From Antedon mediterranea (lineage: Eukaryota > Echinodermata > Crinoidea > Comatulida > Antedonidae), in NCBI RefSeq assembly GCF_964355755.1, contig NC_092671.1:4477001-4541000 (forward strand): DNA of 64,000 bases. Reading direction: 5' to 3'. Below the pieces are notes generated by a model. That model had not been told where the DNA came from. It saw only the letters and a list, made by a program, of their open reading frames with translations, and did no database searches. The position numbers and the translations under genes are program-made. Below are positions 34,939 to 46,453 of the stretch, in pieces. Position 1 is the stretch's first letter, and every line of letters starts with the position of its first letter.

Positions 34939-36173
34939 GTGACAGGTTAACAAGATTTTTTGAGAAATTTAATTTATTTTATTTTCATCAATATGGGTTT
35001 CGAAAACGTCATAGTACTAAGTTATCATTAATCAATTTAGTTAACACTTTGCTTTCTGATATTGATAAGGGTAACGTGTCACTTGGTATTTTCGTAGACT
35101 TCAGCATAGCGTTTGATACTATTAATCACAACATTTTAATTTCAAAATTATTTAATTATGGTATTCGAGGAAAAGCATTGTCATGGATAACCAATTATTT
35201 AAAGAATAGATCTCAATATGTATCATTTCATAATAGCCATTCTCAAACTAGGGAAATACCTCATGGAGTCCCACAAGGCTCGGTGCTAGGACCTATACTT
35301 TTTTTAATTTATATTAATGATATGCCAAATTCAACAGATTATTTTGATTTTCGTTTATTTGCCGATGACTCCAACCTATTTCATTCATTTTCATCAGATA
35401 AAATAGACCTTAATATAGCGAATGAACATTTATATAAAGTATGTGAATGGTGTATTGTAAATAAATTAACAATCAACTATAACAAAACTAATTATATTTT
35501 ATTTCACAATAAGGGCAAAATTATTAATAAGATAGGCTCACTTTTTGTTAACGATAAAGTAATTAATGAGGCTGAGACTGTGTCGTTTGTTGGAGTATCA
35601 CTTGATAAGAATCTTACATGGAAAACTCATCTCAACAATTTATGTAAAACATTACGTACAAAAATAGGTATTTTTTATAAGTTAAGGTATTTTCTTCCTC
35701 AAAGTATATTAATGTTAATTTATAAATCATTTATTTTACCACTAATTACCTATGGTATTGAAGTATGGGGAAGTACACATTTAAGTTACTTAAACCAAGT
35801 TCTACTTATTCAAAAGATGTTCGTTCGCTGTGTTATGTTTTCTGATTTTAGAGCACATTCTATACCTTTGTTTAAGCAATTGTTGATTTTAGATGTGTTT
35901 AAATTGTATGAGTTGCATGTGCTTAAATTTATTTCCGATTTATTTTATTCTACATTACCTCATCATATTATACTATACTTTAACTATGTAAACAATCCAT
36001 TTAACACCCGATTTAATGACCCGTTTAATCTCTCGATCCCCTTTTGCCGTACGACTCTATCTCAAACCAATATAACATACCAAGGTCCCAAACTCTGGAA
36101 TAAACTCCCAGTAAATATTTTTTTTTGGTCTTTTGTCTTTAGTTTTGATTTTATGTATGTGAAAAAGAACTAA
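34939..36173 (+). CDS. LINE reverse transcriptase C-terminal part (copy B), open
   Basis: Continuation of the outer LINE after the nested element: GFRKRHST, FVDFSIAFDTINH, HGVPQGSVLGPILFLIYIND, LFADDSNLF (ADD active site) and a long C-terminal region ending DFMYVKKN. The frame is open from within the target duplication to 36173. The canonical Lys of DFSKAFD is Ile here, while the otherwise broken copy A keeps Lys. It is cut off from its endonuclease by the inserted Tx1-type element, so it cannot act as a full ORF2. Confidence 0.88.
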
Positions 36174-36202
36174 CAAGAAAGAAAGATAATAAAGATTATT
36201 AT

Positions 36203-36853
36203 ATTATATCCAAAACGCTGTAAATCCTCCAATGTAGGTTTGCTTTATATGAGAGAAAGTTTCGCGATTATACATATCAGGCCAAGGACGAATGACGGAT
36301 ACTCGTCCGTAAAAAAAAGTTGTACACAATTCACCGACAAAATATCCATATAACTGCACATATTTTTACAGATCTTGAAAGAGTACCAAATCTACTTCTT
36401 TGAAATCAATAAGGTCTACAAACTGCCATATAACGTTCAATAGAAAGCCAAAAAATCGTACAAATTGCTACATGAAATGCAACCAAAGTAGAGTAAGCTA
36501 TCAAGTAATCGGACAGTTCACAATTTTTCCAATGTACTTCAATCGTATCGTATGTCGATATTAACTTAACTTTCCAAAAGGGTGCCTTTAAAGATAATTA
36601 AAGATATTGTATCAGTTATTGCCAAATTGGCTAGATACACGTAATTGCGTAATTTACTCACTATAACAATAAATGTCATGATATTGCCGACGATTCCGAA
36701 AGCGACAACAATAGGAATAACAATGTTAAGTAAAATCATTTCCAAGTCAGTTGGTAAGAACGTATCAATATAAGCATCATATTGACTCGTGTGAGATGCT
36801 GAATACGCGTATTCGGTTACATTATAGGATGCATCGTCGACTGAACATGACAT
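36203..36853 (-). pseudogene. GPCR pseudogene B, N-terminal half
   Basis: The other half of the gene whose C-terminus is at 26643-27003. The first 95 codons are the same as in copy A (start ATG at 36851-36853, TM1 GIVGNIMTF, TM2 NLAITD) with the same frame-shifting insertion after TM2, so this break predates the A/B duplication. Homology continues to the LINE junction at about 36203. Confidence 0.88.
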
Positions 36854-37088
36854 GTTTTTTTCTGAACTTTTTCTCGGACTTAATTATCGTGTATATATAT
36901 AAACTATTAAAGTTTTCACTTCTTTTTCTTATCGAAATATATTTTTACTTTAAAATGGCGTAATCGTACATAACATAATAGAAACGACTCACAATCAACA
37001 GAACGAACTCCTCCGATGACGTGAACGAATCGATGTTTAATGACACGATCAAAATAGCGTTTGGAAACTGAGAAAAATACTTGGCAAA

Positions 37089-37103
37089 ATAACAGAGGGC
37101 GCG
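37089..37103. promoter_or_regulatory. CTCF-like motif upstream of GPCR pseudogene B
   Basis: ATAACAGAGGGCGCG, 236 bp upstream of the start at 36853, within the same conserved upstream block as in copies A and C. Confidence 0.3.
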
Positions 37104-37611
37104 CTATTTTATATTTTGGCCCATATTGAAGGTATAGATAACTTGTGATTTTAATCAGCTTTTGTGACGTCAACTATATAACCATAACTCGATTGTATCC
37201 AAGACTATTGGTATAAATTGCTTACCAATTTACAAAAACAAATTTAAAACTTAAAACAATGCAATAACATAATACAATATTTGTCATCTAAAAATATGCA
37301 ATGAAAGGAAAATAGGTTGAGTAATATAAATAGTCAATGCATAAATGAATGATTTATATCAATCTGTAATCAAACGTACACTTTCTTTTTCCACCAGCGC
37401 GCGGACGGCCATAGTCTGGGCTCCAGACGGAGTTTTTTCTTAATATTAGTAAAAATATAAATATTTTTGCACATATGGCGTTTCATACGTGTATTACTTG
37501 AGTTTGGATACTCCGTCTGGGGAAACACGCAAAAGTCACGTGGTTTGACACCAAGAATTCTTGGTGCATAGATTATCCGGTTGACTAGTTTCAGCTGCAC
37601 GCGATTGGCAT

Positions 37612-37770
37612 TGACAGGTTCTGGACCTACGATTTATAGTCCTTATCCGAGAAGACTTGTTCCACCACCAGAACTAGGAGCCGGCCTCGAACCCTTGCCG
37701 ATGTTGTTGGCTCTTTAGGTACGGTAAACGGCGCCCCTGCCTTAACCGCTCGGTCATTTGACTCGCTCTG
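37612..37770 (-). mobile_element. tRNA-derived SINE, head and body
   Basis: On the minus strand: A box GACCGAGCGGTTAAGG (complement of 37740-37755) and B box GGGTTCGAGGCC (complement of 37682-37693), then the body with GGACTATAAATCGTAGGTCC. A Ser/Leu-tRNA-like head is suggested by GCCGAGCGGTTAA-type sequence. The element marks the point where copy B stops matching copy A (37607). Confidence 0.85.
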
Positions 37771-38224
37771 TTTATTTGACTCGCTCTTTTAAAATAAGGT
37801 AGGCCTACACTATTTTTATTCTGCAGGCATAAATATAATATTTTGTTAAAAAGATAAAATAATTTGCAATACTTGGCAAGCCCTTGCCCCAAAACAAATA
37901 ATTTCGTTGTTTAGATTAATTATATTTACTGTTAGTTCAAAAATAATGTTTTCAAAAAATATCCATAAAGGACGGTTGCGTGGACCACACAACAAACATA
38001 TGAAGTAATGTGTCTTTCCCTCTTAAAAAAAAAGGAACATAAGTCGGATTCTGTTCTCTATCTTCTTCTATGCTAATTATTTTGGTTAACAATTGAATTT
38101 GCCTTTTTTCCAGTGAGCTCTCATTTGAGAGTTTTACATTGCTGGAGAACGGAGCGATAAAAATAATTTTCATTTTTTAAAATAGTGTTATTCTTCATAG
38201 CCAAATAATTGTTAGAAGAACTCG

Positions 38225-38425
38225 CATAAAGTAAGTTTGCGGTCCACGCAACCAGTTACTCATAAATGTTGTACTTCAGTCATCAAGGATATTGGTGCAT
38301 AAATGAATTAAATATAATCAGAAGCAATGTATCAGCTAATTGCTAAACTGGCTAGATACACGTACACTGATTAGAAATGTATTCAATATAACAATAAAAA
38401 TGATATTGTAAAGTAAAACCATAAT
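38225..38425 (-). pseudogene. GPCR relic, TM1-TM2 and first loop
   Basis: Matches, in reverse, the TM2 region (CAATTTAGC-type word for AKLA, then TACACGTACACTGATT) and the first extracellular loop of the 346-type receptor. Frameshifted throughout. A similar relic is at 62775-63200. The rest of 37771-38873 has no supportable gene. Confidence 0.65.
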
Positions 38426-38873
38426 GAATACAAATAATCATTCCTGTAAAACAGAATATATTTTTCAATTCACATTTATTCAGCAATATAAATATTTACA
38501 TTACAGTGATTTTACAGAGACAAGTAATTGTCTGTAGTCGTAACACCCTTTAGGAAAAAACAAATATTATCACAAAGAAAAAAAAGTATAAATAAATATA
38601 ATGTAAAAGGAACTAACGAATATTGAATATTAAGATAATCCATAAAAAAAGTAAACGTGATGACCTATCGGTTTCATAGAACCAATATGCTTAATTAAAC
38701 ATTTTATAAATAATTCGTTATCTTCCTACAGAAACAATGAATAATACATTATAAGATTTTTTTTCTAATTTCATACGCATCCAACGGCGAATTGTCGATT
38801 ACAGGATGATCATTTGTATAGAATAATAATTAAAAGTTTATCAGGACAGTTTATTAGGCCTATTATACAATTT

Positions 38874-39914
38874 TCAATGAAAAATCAGTCTCTTCATTCT
38901 TTTGCAGAAAACGTCAACAAATGCTTGTCTGAAACTAGTATTTACTACATTATATATTAAAGGATTTACAGAAGAATTTAAGTATGTTCCCAAACGAAAA
39001 ATATTCAATAGCCAAGAGACATCAGATCCAAGAATATTTAAAAAGTATAATAATGCGAACATATAAATCGGTGTCATGCAGAGAACATAAATGGCGACCG
39101 TTACAAAAACTGTCCAGAGTATAGTTCTCTCTGATTTAGAACGTGGGTCGGTCTTGTGTGAATTCATTGTTATGTTACTTCGGGACTTTCTTACAGAATG
39201 GAAAATAAGCGAATATAAAACTAAAATAACCACAATTAACACCATAGTGATAACAGATTGTAGTATCCAATACATTGAACATAGTTTGTTGTAGCTTGGC
39301 TTAATATGACAAATGTTATCTCGATTTGATATGCCTCTATACATATCAGGCCAGGGAAGAATGACAGACACTTGATACTTATAAACAAATACTATTGTAT
39401 TTACCGCCAAACTGAAAATCCATATAATTGCGCAGATCTTTATAGATCTTGAGAGAGTACCAAATCCACTTCTTTTAAACTGAAAAGGTCTACAAACTGA
39501 GATATAACGTTCAACCGAAAGCCAACAAATCGTTAGAATGGCTACATGCACGGCACACACAGGTATATAAGTTTGTAGTCCACACAACCAGTTTCTCCGG
39601 AAATCAAAAACCGTAAACGATATCGGTAAAAAATCCTCACTCAACCTTATTTCAAAAGGTGCCACGATTAAAAGCAACGTATCAGCTATTGCCAAATTGG
39701 TTAAATACACGTACACTGATTTGCGCAGTTTACTTACTATAACGATAAATGTCATTACGTTGCCGATTATGCCAAAAGCGACAACGACGTGAATCACATA
39801 CTTAAGTGAAATATTTGTTAAATCTCTATTCAGGAAAATATCTATGATATCATCGTATTGATTGGTGTTAAACGAAGAATTAATTTGTTCTGCATTTTCA
39901 GCTGAAATTGACAT
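38874..39914 (-). CDS. Rhodopsin-class GPCR, intact, 346 residues
   Basis: Single-exon receptor, the only intact member of its subtype in the window. GN in TM1 (N52), LTNLAIAD in TM2 (D78), Cys111 and Cys202, ERY 135-137, PWPDMYRG 188-195, CMTP in TM6 (P282), NPLIY 317-321. Its C-terminus is CKRMKRLIFH, lacking the ARTVSV tail of most paralogues. Pseudogene relatives are at 16400-18385 and 59590-60075. Its upstream DNA lacks the conserved CTCF-like block seen in the 354-type. Presumed cell-surface sensor; ligand and G protein unknown. Confidence 0.93.
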   Translation of the reverse strand: MSISAENAEQINSSFNTNQYDDIIDIFLNRDLTNISLKYVIHVVVAFGIIGNVMTFIVIVSKLRKSVYVYLTNLAIADTLLLIVAPFEIRLSEDFLPISFTVFDFRRNWLCGLQTYIPVCAVHVAILTICWLSVERYISVCRPFQFKRSGFGTLSRSIKICAIIWIFSLAVNTIVFVYKYQVSVILPWPDMYRGISNRDNICHIKPSYNKLCSMYWILQSVITMVLIVVILVLYSLIFHSVRKSRSNITMNSHKTDPRSKSERTILWTVFVTVAIYVLCMTPIYMFALLYFLNILGSDVSWLLNIFRLGTYLNSSVNPLIYNVVNTSFRQAFVDVFCKRMKRLIFH

Positions 39915-42237
39915 CTTGTTGCTTTTTCTTCTGCTTCGTAAATAACTCCGTTTAATAATGTCTATTAATAAAAGAACGAATACTGCTGAAAATGTTCTAA
40001 CTGTGGAAGTAAGATAATGTAGTATGAAGTGTCACGTGTTTCGTACTTCAACTTATAAGTCGGGAACGATTCTAAGAACAGATCAAAATTCCCGTTTTGT
40101 TAGTGTTGAAATTCTCCAAAAATCTTCAAGCTCGTTATCACTGACGCAGAATATAGACGTCGCTTGTAATGGTTACTATAACATCACGTGATAAAGTGTT
40201 TTCGAACGTTGAGAGCGTTGGACAAAGTAGTCAATTAGACTAGTATGATTTAAAATACAGTCAAACATAATTTATTTATGGCAAGTAAAACAAAAATTAA
40301 TGAAAGGAGCATTGTATCCTGAAATTAATAAATAAAAAATCAGTTTTAAATTAATTTTAAAAGAATAAAAAATGGGTGAAAATTTGAAGGTGGGAGTTCG
40401 TTTAAAAGAGAGGATGCAACATAGGAGAACGTGCGTTTACCGGAAGTACGGAACAGATAGTAATTATTGTATAAAGCAATTAACTTTCGATAAACCAATT
40501 ATTAATTACTCACTTGCTTGCCTCCCTCGTCTCTGTTGATGTCAGTTTTACTTTTCCAAATGGCTTCTTTTCCTTGATAGATAGTTTTCTTTGTTATCCA
40601 ATATCTTGGTATGTGATTTTCCGTGATAATGATCAGTGATAGCCGATTTGTGGAGAATTTTTGATTGCGAGTGTCGAGCGCTCCTGGTTCGTGCAGAAAG
40701 CTGAACATCAGGTGAGTGATGGCGCGAATCACCGAGTCATGACGAATGACAGAAGGAAGAATTTTGAATACCAATATTACTTTAAAACCAGATGAAATAT
40801 TTGTATTATTTTTCAGTGGAGGGAAGGTGACGGGATGTTACGGAATATTATCGCGGAACAAGGTGTTTGATATAGATATAAGATGGAGACGGGAAAAGAA
40901 AAAGCTTGAAACAAGGATCTTGAGCCTTTAGCAACTACCTATAATGGCTATGTGGATATCTGGCCTCTCCAGGAGATTTGTCTCTAAACTTTCATAAAAT
41001 AAAAAAAAACTGTATAAATAATGTTTTAAGAAGTTTATTGTAAAAACTATGCACCGGTAGGCCCTATAATAAATATAGACCGATAACATTTGTGTGAATA
41101 TAAAATGTGCCGAGTTCAATAATAACATCCAAACTTACAGTCTAATTTGCAATAAAGTATTTATTGTTATTATTTAAACCATTCATCATGCAGTATAACA
41201 TTCAATGGGGAAATAAATCAGTTATTTTTCTACGAATAATTCTGCTGTAGAAAACTTCAAGGATTTAATAAACAATACTCCAAGAAAAATAATTTCTCGT
41301 TAATGATAACAATATGTAATTAACATACTAAATATGGTGTCATTTATTTAACATATTCTACAGGATTACACAACCAGGTAAAAGAAAACCTGTTTTGCAT
41401 TGTGGTCCTGTCTTTATAAAAAAAAGAAATCAGGAGGAGAAATGTTTAGTTTTGTTTAAAAAAAATTAGATTATTTGTTTTATAAAACAAATAATCTAAT
41501 TTTTTATTTTTATGTATTTCTTGGCCTAGATTGTTAGATTGTTGCTGCAGAATGGCGTATTATTTTGGCTGAGACCACAATAGCAACTATTATTTCCCTG
41601 TGTGTTTCACTTAGACAGTTCAGTTAGACGTCGTGTGCCTCTTTGTTATGTAAATTTACTCAAGCTCATTTGTCATCGGTGACTGCAAATTTAAAAGTTA
41701 AAAGTTAAAAAGTTTTATTGCTCAGTCAAAATCAATGATCCAGAAAAAAAGTTTGAGAGAGAATCTCGCGAAATACGCCGATTAATGCACATTAAACCCT
41801 TTGACTACAACGGGATAAATAAAGGTGATACGACGACATTTAGGCCTACAATATAAGTGAGTAAATGCATAGACTCGACTTGCCAAGATACGCTATCGTA
41901 ACATCTGATCTGCGGTTAGAATAGGCATCTATTTGTTTTAATTGATTTGATCGAAGTATAGTAGACAATATTTCATTTTCTAATATCATATTATAACCAC
42001 ACTCTTGATAACATACAAATAATGCACAAGTCAGAGTTCGTTAATGGAGACGCGGTGCACCCGAGGGTATTTAGCCTACAATGTTGCGACATGCACGAGG
42101 CGCAGTCTAGTTAGTAAGTGCATGTTGCAGCGAGCCTACCGCTATCGATATATTAACTTTACTAAAGGTAAGAACAAAAACATAATGCGCTGTTAAATTG
42201 ACTATCCCAAACACACGGTCTTATTTTAATTAGGCTT
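39915..42237. other. Spacer without supportable genes
   Basis: AT-rich sequence. Open frames of 60-90 codons (for example 40502-40774 and 40746-40931, on opposite strands and overlapping) have no recognisable domains. A perfect 46-bp palindrome lies at 41460-41505. Confidence 0.5.
41460..41505. repeat. Perfect 46-bp AT palindrome
   Basis: Two 23-base arms without a spacer: AAAAAATTAGATTATTTG leading to TTTTA, then the exact complement. It could extrude as a cruciform or be a MITE remnant. Confidence 0.85.
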
Positions 42238-42282
42238 GGCGATTGGCTGTGACGTAGATGACATAATCAGTAGCCAATCGCC
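42238..42282. repeat. CCAAT/CRE palindromic cassette
   Basis: Same cassette as at 3450-3496 and 48544-48590, with about 60 bp of shared left flank (from ATAATGCGCTGTTAAATTGA). The right flank differs after AATCATAAAT, so only this short module is shared here. Confidence 0.5.
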
Positions 42283-42388
42283 GGGCACTACAATCATAAA
42301 TCGGGAAGTGGGTTAATTAGCATAAATTCAAAATGGCCGCCATTTGCTAACTTGAAGCCCCCATATCTCCTTAACGGTTGGATTTAGT

Positions 42389-42711
42389 GAGTGAGTGGCC
42401 GAGCGGTTAAGACAGTGGAACCGTAATCACGTAGCCATAACATCGGCAGGGATTCGAGGCTCACTCACTCCATGGTTCTGGTGGTAGAACGAGTCTTCTC
42501 GGATGAGGACTATAAACCGTAGGTCCAGTGTACACAATTTGCTCGTGTGCACTTTAAAGAACCTAGTACATCTATTGAGACGAGTAGGGGGTTACCCCGG
42601 TGTATTAGTACATCACAGCCACTGATCACCAACTGGGCCCTCTGGGAGATCAGTCTTTGACTGAAGAGGTCACCCAGTATAAAGATAAAACAAACAAACA
42701 AACAAACAAAC
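42389..42711 (+). mobile_element. tRNA-derived SINE, full length
   Basis: Head: A box TGGCCGAGCGGTTAAG (42396-42411) and B box GGGATTCGAGGC (42449-42460), with matched TGAGTGAG and CTCACTCA ends as in an acceptor stem. The body contains GGACTATAAACCGTAGG and GGGGGTTACCCCGGTG. The tail is (AAAC)n at about 42690-42711. It is the reference copy of the family in this window. The tRNA-like head is Ser/Leu-like, but it is not a functional tRNA gene because it runs on without a 3' end. Confidence 0.9.
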
Positions 42712-42778
42712 CTAAGTGCATTACGAGTAGATATAAATGTGATATTAAACATTCTAATTAGCATATTTAAATTCCCAT

Positions 42779-42818
42779 ATGACGTACCTATGACGTCATA
42801 TGGTAGTTGGTGACGTCA
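42779..42818. promoter_or_regulatory. Cluster of CRE sites
   Basis: Two perfect TGACGTCA sites (42791-42798 and 42811-42818), 20 bp apart, with TGACGTA just upstream at about 42780. Two helical turns of spacing would place bound bZIP dimers on one face. No gene start lies close on either side. 42819-44149 is AT-rich spacer; a 64-codon frame at 43623 has no recognisable features. Confidence 0.4.
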
Positions 42819-44149
42819 TATATTATGTTATAACTGTTTAAATGACATTATACTATGCGAACAATTTTGGAACTGCAAGAAAACATTTTTCTTTTCAAAA
42901 TATATTTCTATATCGATTCTACTTGAAATAGCGTAACCATAACATAACATAGCAAAAACCTAAATTTAACAGAACAAATTTCTCTCGATAATGTGAAATG
43001 GGAATCCGTGTTTAATTTAATTGTCGCAATCTAGTTCTAACAAACTGAGAAAAATATATGGTAAAATAACTGAGTTAACTATTTAACTATTTGGTACTAT
43101 TGTATCAGAAAAGAAATTACTGTGATACGGGTTACAGGTACTGATTTATTATGAATTTTATTATTTTATCTTGTACACATATAAATTGTACAATAAGAGT
43201 TCTACAATAAAAAGAAATACAACAACAATGAAAAATTAACAAAGGAAAATAGTTATTTTCTGTTTAAAATTGTTAAAATTAAATATATAATGCTAACTAT
43301 AAGAAAATTACATGTTATAATGATTCTTGGAAACAATCAAGTTAACGATGCAGTAGGCATATCGGCGTTGTGTTAGCTTTTGTTTTGCCTTTTACACCTT
43401 TACTTCTCTTGTAATTGTAGTATAGAAAAATATAAGAAAATTAATGAAAAAAAGAAGGTAATATGAAATATAAAAAAGGTGAACATTTTGAATTTACAAA
43501 ATTTAAAATGTTTTACCACTGATGAACGAATGATAAAACACATAAGAAAATAACACAAATGTGATAATAAAGAAAACAATATAAAGATGTTATGATGATG
43601 GCATGACTAAGATGATATTAATGTGAATAAAAGTGGTGTTTATGCCCCAAAACGGAAAAAAAACACTATTTGGTGCACTGTTATAAATGTAAATCAACAT
43701 CATCTATACTTAGTTATTAGGCATGAGGGTGAAAAAAAAATAGGTGTGAAATTACGTGATATAGGTTATTTCAAGTTGTCTTCTGTTCCGAAACAGAAAG
43801 AGTCTGATGTCAACTGAACGTGACAGTTTTAGCTCTAAATTGTTCTTTTAGTAATTGAAAAAAAAACTGTTACGAACTACATCCTTAAAATAATAAATAA
43901 TTACAAAATATATATCAGGTGAAACAATTTTTAATTACTTACTAAACGACTATGTTATACTAGAAATCAAATAGACAAGCTTTGAAACAGCATAGTTCGT
44001 AACTGTAACGTTATCAATTTTATAAAAAAATGCTGACAGTACACGTTCAAAATGTAAAGGTCATAGTTTCACCAAAATTATGTATAAATCATAAATTTTA
44101 CTACTCCAACATAACACTAAAAGTACGTGCAGGTATTTATGCTATAGAA

Positions 44150-44235
44150 CACGTCAACAAAAGCAACATTATCAATATAAGCATCATGTTGGTTCGTAAA
44201 TGTTGAATACGCAGTGTAATAAGTAGGCCTAAACG
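44150..44235 (-). pseudogene. GPCR relic, C-terminal and N-terminal codons fused
   Basis: The word ACGTCAACAAAAGC (from the C-terminal FVDV region) is joined to ATCAATATAAGCATCATGTTGG (from the N-terminal QYDAYID region) by deletion of nearly the whole gene. The upstream block follows at about 44310-44420, with the CTCF-like word ATAACAGAGGGCGCT at 44391-44405. Confidence 0.6.
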
Positions 44236-44390
44236 GAAAAAAATGTGTACCGTTTGTTATTGTAATGTATTTCTACTTTTGAACAACAATAAAGAACGAT
44301 CACTCGCATCCAACAGAACAAATTCCTCCCGATGATGTGATAGAATCAGTGTTAATGTTGCAAAAAGTGCAAAAAAAAATGTATAGAAAA

Positions 44391-44405
44391 ATAACAGAGG
44401 GCGCT
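44391..44405. promoter_or_regulatory. CTCF-like motif, best match
   Basis: ATAACAGAGGGCGCT fits 12 of 15 positions of the CTCF core by eye. It lies in a conserved receptor upstream block whose gene has been deleted. Confidence 0.35.
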
Positions 44406-44649
44406 CTATTCAACAAATTACGTCCTTGACAATTGATTACTGAAATAATTACTATAAATATACATAAGATAATCTATCGACTCTTCACTTCAATTAATAG
44501 GAACATTTATGAATATATCAGAACTTTTTGAAACATATTAACAACTTAATTATATTAATACTGAAAGAAACGAAATAGACCAGTTTGTTCGGAAACTGAA
44601 AATAGCACAATGTTAGTAATTGTAAACTTTAAATTAATGTTTACATACT

Positions 44650-45714
44650 GACAGTACGTTCAGTTATTTTCCGCCCGATTACGCTATAGAAGAAATCAAC
44701 AAATGCTTGTCTAAAACGTTCATTCACAACATCATAATCATTATATCAACGGATTTACGGATGAATTGAAATAACTTCCAAAACGACAAACAGTCAAAAG
44801 CCAATTGAAATCCGTTCCAATATAATCTAAAAAAATTAACATAATAATGACATTCAACGGTGTCAAGCAGAAAACATAAACTGCGACTGTCAAAAACACT
44901 GTCCAGAATATTTTCCTCTCAGATTTTGAACGTTGGTCGGTCTTGCAAGAATTCTTTACTACATTTCGGGATTGTCTTAAAGAATAAATCATAATACATC
45001 CCAAAATGATAATGATAACATTATGGTGGCAATTATGTGAAACATCCACATAATTGTGCAAACCTCAATGTAGCTTTGATTAAAACGACACATAGTTGCG
45101 CGATTTTAGATTCCTCTATACATATCAGGCCAAGGCAGGATGACGTAGACACGTTCGAAAGAAATGAAAAATTGTACACAATTCACCGACAAAAAAAATA
45201 TCCATATAACTGCACATATTTTTTAAGATCTTGAAAGAGTACCAAATCTACTTCTTTGAAACTAATAAGGTCTGCAAACTGCCATATAACGTTCAATGAA
45301 AAGCAACAAAATCGTAACAATTGCTACATGCCATGCAACAGTAGAAAAGTAACTCGTCAGTTCACAATTTAAGTTGTTCCCGGTCCCATCTACTTCTTCA
45401 ATAGTGTAGTTTATTGGAATTAGCTCCATGTCCCAAAAGGGTGCCACAATTAAAGACATTGTATCAGCTATTGCAAAATTGACTAGATACATATAAACTG
45501 ATTTGTGTAATTTACTCACTATAACGAAAAATGTTATTATGTTTCCGACAATGCCTAAAGTGACAACAACTGGAATAATGTTGTAACGCAAAATCCTCTC
45601 CCAGTCACAAAGAATGAACATGTCTATGAAGGCATCATATTGACTCGTGTTAGATGTTGAATTCCCGTATTCAGATTTATCATAATATGATGCATTTTCG
45701 ACTAAAAGTAACAT
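44650..45714 (-). pseudogene. GPCR pseudogene, near full length
   Basis: The N-terminal piece (45714-45262) is open: MLLLVENASYY start, GIVGNIITFFV, YLVNFAIADT and ERYMAVCRPY after TM3. A frame break follows at about 45240-45262. The C-terminal piece (45061-44741) is open from TM5 to TM7 (RSKSERKIFWTVF, CLTP, SSVNPLI) and then stops: the Y of NPLIY is lost to a small rearrangement at about 44720-44740. TM4 and the second loop (PWPD...) lie between, out of frame. It was recently alive; few other changes are seen. Confidence 0.88.
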
Positions 45715-46258
45715 TTGAAACTGGTTCTCGAATCTTCTATTTCACAATTAAAAATGATCGTTTCGAAAGACAAAAATTACACAGAGAAGTTGATAGTAAA
45801 TTGATTAGATGACTGCTTACAAAGTACTAGATGGTGTGATGAAATAATGGAGTAACTTTACTCCATGGATGAAACACATTCTGAATTTACTTCATTTATC
45901 AAAATACTGAATAAAATGGTGTGTTTAAAACGTATAACAAATTCAACTGGTAAAATCATTGTCGTCATTACTTTTATATTGTCTAACAAATCATTATTTT
46001 AAACAATTGTGCACGTTAAAAATAGATAAACACAATTGCATCAACTAAATTACTCGTTCAACAATCAATAGGCTTAATCGTAAGCATATTAGTCTTCATT
46101 GCCGTTATGTTGAATAGCATATGTATTACCGTTTTTAATTTTTCATATTTATTTAATTTTATCAGAAATAATACTCTAATTATACGATTAAATGCTAGAA
46201 AGGTTTAAGATAATGGACGATCAATCAATAAACAATGTAGGCCTAACAAACCACCACA

Positions 46259-46453
46259 TTGTACTCTCAGTTGTGCTATAATCCATTTTTCAAAGAATCG
46301 AGAGCGGTTGAACGTTTGGAAAAACGTTATTCCAAAATGAAGAGGATTCAAAGAAGTCCTGTGACTCTTTTTCACACCACGAGCAAAAATGCGGATCTGG
46401 AATTGTGTAACCAGAGTGGTGACGTAGAAATGCTGAAATGTAGGCCGGTGTAA
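46259..46453 (+). CDS. Unrecognised short open frame
   Basis: 64 codons, MYSQLCYNPFFKES at the start, charged (RLEKRYSKMKR) and ending DVEMLKCRPV. It is open upstream for a few more codons. I recognise no domain. A 121-codon frame on the opposite strand overlaps it. It could be an exon or a relic. The rest of 45715-46838 is spacer; 46575-46838 is the 3' flank shared with pseudogene B. Confidence 0.15.
   Translation: MYSQLCYNPFFKESRAVERLEKRYSKMKRIQRSPVTLFHTTSKNADLELCNQSGDVEMLKCRPV

Larger units (their letters stand above)
27004..36202 (+). mobile_element. CR1/Jockey-type LINE inserted in a GPCR, itself split by a Tx1-type LINE
   Basis: Left part 27004-28961, right part 34939-36202. Joining them across the inner insertion restores the sequence K-I-L-E-R-L-F followed by C-D-R-L in one frame, a normal passage of the reverse transcriptase fingers. 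A 5' untranslated stretch (27004-27240) precedes the endonuclease. The 3' tail is AATAAAGATTATTATATTAT. No clear target duplication is seen at the GPCR junctions. The right part is duplicated in block A (1-1251). Confidence 0.9.

Noticed and set aside
40502-40931. Two overlapping opposite-strand open frames near 40.7 kb
   Set aside because: No domain, no copy elsewhere in the window and no splice evidence that I can support.
42389-42470. Possible tRNA-Ser/Leu gene
   Set aside because: Good pol III boxes, but the sequence continues into a SINE body with an (AAAC)n tail.
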